A stretch of 64,000 nt of DNA from Spisula solida. Lineage: Eukaryota; Mollusca; Bivalvia; Venerida; Mactridae. The notes beneath the pieces are model-generated. The model saw only the letters and a list, made by a program, of their open reading frames with translations, did not search any database and was not told the DNA's origin. The position numbers and the translations under genes are program-made. The first letter of the stretch is position 1. Each line of letters begins with the position of its first letter. The stretch covers positions 15,072,501 through 15,136,500 of the forward strand of contig OX365945.1 in the NCBI GenBank assembly GCA_947247005.1, read 5' to 3'. Positions 61,455-64,000 of this stretch are shown piece after piece.

Positions 61455-62796
61455 AGGTGCTGCCTCACAGATTGGGCTTAAATTTTTGTATATCGTGATT
61501 TTCCAACCTAACCAAGTATTGATGTAATAGAAAGCCACTGACGGTTGCATTATGAAAGATTTGGTGCAAATAAGCAATTTTAAGTACTCTTGATATTGCC
61601 CACTGAGTATTTTTTCTTGAAAAAAAAACGCTACGTTTCCTTCCAACGTGCGTGAATTACATAATTCACACGTGACCGAACTGTAACATCAACAAACTAC
61701 AGCGTAAACATCAGTGAGGTATTTGGTTCGTTTTTCGATTTGTTTTCATCAAATGCGAACAAATTTCAGGCAATTTAAGTAATAGTAGTGTTAATTTTTA
61801 TGTAAAAATACTAAATAACTACAAAATGCCGAAGTTCCTCTAGTTATTTTTGATGTCAGTGTGCTTGTTTATGGGATATGCCACAGGTAACTGTATCATT
61901 AATAAACAGTACCTAAAAAAATTTTTTTTTGTTAAATTTAGAATTCTTATACAAGGTGTATTTCCCGAAGAATTGATCGTACAGTCACTGGGTGTATTTT
62001 GGTTTTTTTTTCATAATTTAAAGCATTTACGGCATTAATCATCTATTTAAAGCTGTGGGTGATCAAAAACATCTTTGTGAATCGAAAGCATTCGAAAACA
62101 TGCTTCAATTTACCTTCGTACGATATAATTCATTGTTTAAACTTTCATTTTATTTTTCGAGGGCGTAAAACGCTGTAGGGACGGCTGTAGTGGTTTTTAG
62201 TGTGTCTGACGGGTATTTCGAACGTATTTTATAACGGTCGTTTTCATTGGCGTAGTATACATCGTTTGTACGCTGGTAACCAAGTCCTGGGAAACCCCAA
62301 TGAAATCAACCAATGAAAATCGTTGTTACAAAAAGGAAATCACGCGCATTATTCGGAACATTCGGACAAACATGGAGTCATTTTGACATTTAAATATGCC
62401 AACGATTCGTTTTTCGGCTTACACGTATACATTCACTGAGGTGAACATGTGTCAACCAGGTAAATCTGTTCCAACTTTTTCGTTCTTAATTTTACCACAT
62501 TATTATGTTTCTACACAACGGTAAATTCGACATATGTTGGTGATTTCCTCAATATTTCCGTTTTTTTGTTTTTATTGAGTCCACCGTGATACGTATTTAT
62601 GGCTTTATCAAGATATCGAAAGCCAATTCTTGTTTTTGATACCTGGTCAATTCATGGAAATACACCTTGTATAAGAATTCTAAATTTAACAAAAAACAGT
62701 TACCTGTGGGATATGCAGGCAACTATACCAAAATTACGCGAATATTTGACAATTTTATTTTATTTTTGCAATTCACCAATATGTGAGGCAGCCCCT
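61455..62796. mobile_element. TTAA-flanked transposon with 23-bp inverted ends, carrying a hAT insertion
   Basis: AGGTGCTGCCTCACAGATTG-G against AGGGGCTGCCTCACATATTG-G on the minus strand. TTAA lies at 61451-61454 and 62797-62800. TTAA targets are typical of piggyBac and Kolobok elements. Without the nested insertion it is about 500 bp, so non-autonomous. Confidence 0.8.
61881..62708. mobile_element. hAT-type element, copy 5 (828 bp), nested
   Basis: CACAGGTAACTGTATCATTA start and ACAGTTACCTGTG end, perfect 8-bp duplication GGATATGC. Also shares an inner inverted pair, AGAATTCTTATACAAGGTGT. The longest member of its family here; no transposase frame was found. Confidence 0.9.
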
Positions 62797-63099
62797 TTAA
62801 AGCAGTTTGCAATAGCCACAGAGAAATTAAGATGTGCTCAACTATTGGAAATAAAGAGATCCCTCATTTAAAAATGAGCTTTAGACGATAAAAAAGAAGT
62901 AAAGCTACCAATTTTCGAGGAATGCTCTCATGAGTTCAGCCGTTCAGACACCCTTTGCTATTCCAACTTCCCCTGGTCATTGGGCTATCTATAGAAACCT
63001 GCGTTCGAGTCTCCGTGGGGATACTATTTCTCTCCTGGTGGTTCTGCAACCAACATCGATCTGTGGCACCCAGAACTATCGAACATGTTCAGACACAGC

Positions 63100-63245
63100 C
63101 CTCACAGGTACCAATTCACACATTGGTCAAGTTGAGCATGTCGGTTATTCTTGCTTAGAGAAATTAAGAAGTGGTCCAGACGGGGGTTAAACCAGGGACT
63201 TCTCGATCCCGAAGCGCGCGCCCTACCTCTAGGCTACCGCTCCCC
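63100..63245 (-). mobile_element. tRNA-like SINE fragment
   Basis: Minus strand: GAGCGGTAGCCTAGAGGTAG (A-box) and GAGAAGTCCCTGGTTTAACC (weak B-box). The rest is not resolved. Confidence 0.5.
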
Positions 63246-63315
63246 AAAGCCGAAAGACGTGAAGTGACAGTATCTTACATGACGTGTCCCTTAACAAAAT
63301 AATAAAACACTAGCA

Positions 63316-63769
63316 TAATATAATGTATGTAATAAAAGAAAATTCGAATCTTTATCAACGAAGATAAATGAGCTCGAAACATTTTTGGACCGAGACTCAA
63401 TTGTAACAATCTGCAAAGCTTCGTGCATGTCGAGTGAGTCCATACATAATACGAACAATACGGCCGTATGTTCACCCAATCAACAAAATGACTCTGGCAT
63501 GGTTAATTATCCTCAGCATCCAATGAGCGAAAGAACACCAACGTACTTCTGATGTTTGTAGCAGAGGAATGACTCGCACATCGAATGCATACGTAAATAT
63601 GGTCGACGCTGATATACAGTGTGCATTGATAAGACCAATGTCTCTGATGAGTGTCCCTGTTGTTAGAAATACAATTGGAGACCATTTTAAATTCCTAATT
63701 ACTTTTTCGTTTATTAATATTTGTGAACGAAATTTTGTGTATTTGGTTGTCAGTCGACACACAACGTAA
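63316..63769 (+). other. Candidate coding remnant, unrecognised, with a frameshift
   Basis: One frame is open over 63316-63554 (FESLSTKINELETFLDRDSI, NTNNTAVCSPNQQNDSGM). After a one-base shift near 63553 another is open to 63769 (GMTRTSNAYVNMVDADIQC). Composition looks protein-like but no domain is known. The downstream 63700-63860 sequence weakly resembles 59700-59880, after the split frame above, so both may belong to one family. Confidence 0.3.
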
Positions 63770-64000
63770 TATAATATTTAAATCTTACGGTTCAATGAAA
63801 ATCGTGAAAATACTAGAAACGATTTAAAGAATTACACGAGAAAATGGTGAAACTGCGGGAAATGAAATTGCACGTTGTCATTCCCATCAAATTCATGACC
63901 CGTTAACACCAAAAAATACGAACGAGAATGTGTGTCTACATTGACGCCATGACGTTGTGTTTATTAACACGGACACTAAGTTACCATTTGAATATGATTT

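Overview
The window is AT-rich animal nuclear DNA with split genes (GT-AG introns) and very dense repeats. A Meta-type SINE, repeats opening with AGCTCACCT or GAGCTGTC ends, many non-autonomous DNA transposons and minisatellites all point to a mollusc, most likely a bivalve. That assignment is an inference from repeat style; the species cannot be read from the sequence. No prokaryotic gene, CRISPR array or intact tRNA gene was seen.

Two host genes can be reconstructed exon by exon. On the plus strand, 567-11651 holds the last 14 coding exons of EIF2AK4 (GCN2, the eIF2-alpha kinase that senses uncharged tRNA), covering the HisRS-like region and C-terminal domain; the kinase part lies before the window. 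On the minus strand, 54224-17493 holds a complete eight-exon gene for a 416-residue Golgi type II membrane sulfotransferase of the CHST15 (GalNAc4S-6ST) family, with both PAPS-binding motifs. The two genes converge tail to tail, about 5.8 kb apart. No functional link between them is evident.

The rest is mobile and repetitive DNA. There are three full mariner-like TA-flanked elements and one lone end, and a hAT-type MITE family with five complete copies carrying 8-bp target duplications plus one lone end. A TTAA-flanked element carries one of those hAT copies inside it. tRNA-derived SINEs, broken LINE and mariner coding fragments, foldback hairpins, a (TATC)n tract of about 120 units and a 3-kb minisatellite are also present. 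At 57.6-59.7 kb an unrecognised reading frame is split by a 1.5-kb repeat.

The most unusual pattern is that minisatellites in at least five introns of the two unrelated genes begin at, or within about 90 bp of, the 5' splice site. In two of them the repeat unit contains the donor itself or donor-adjacent sequence.
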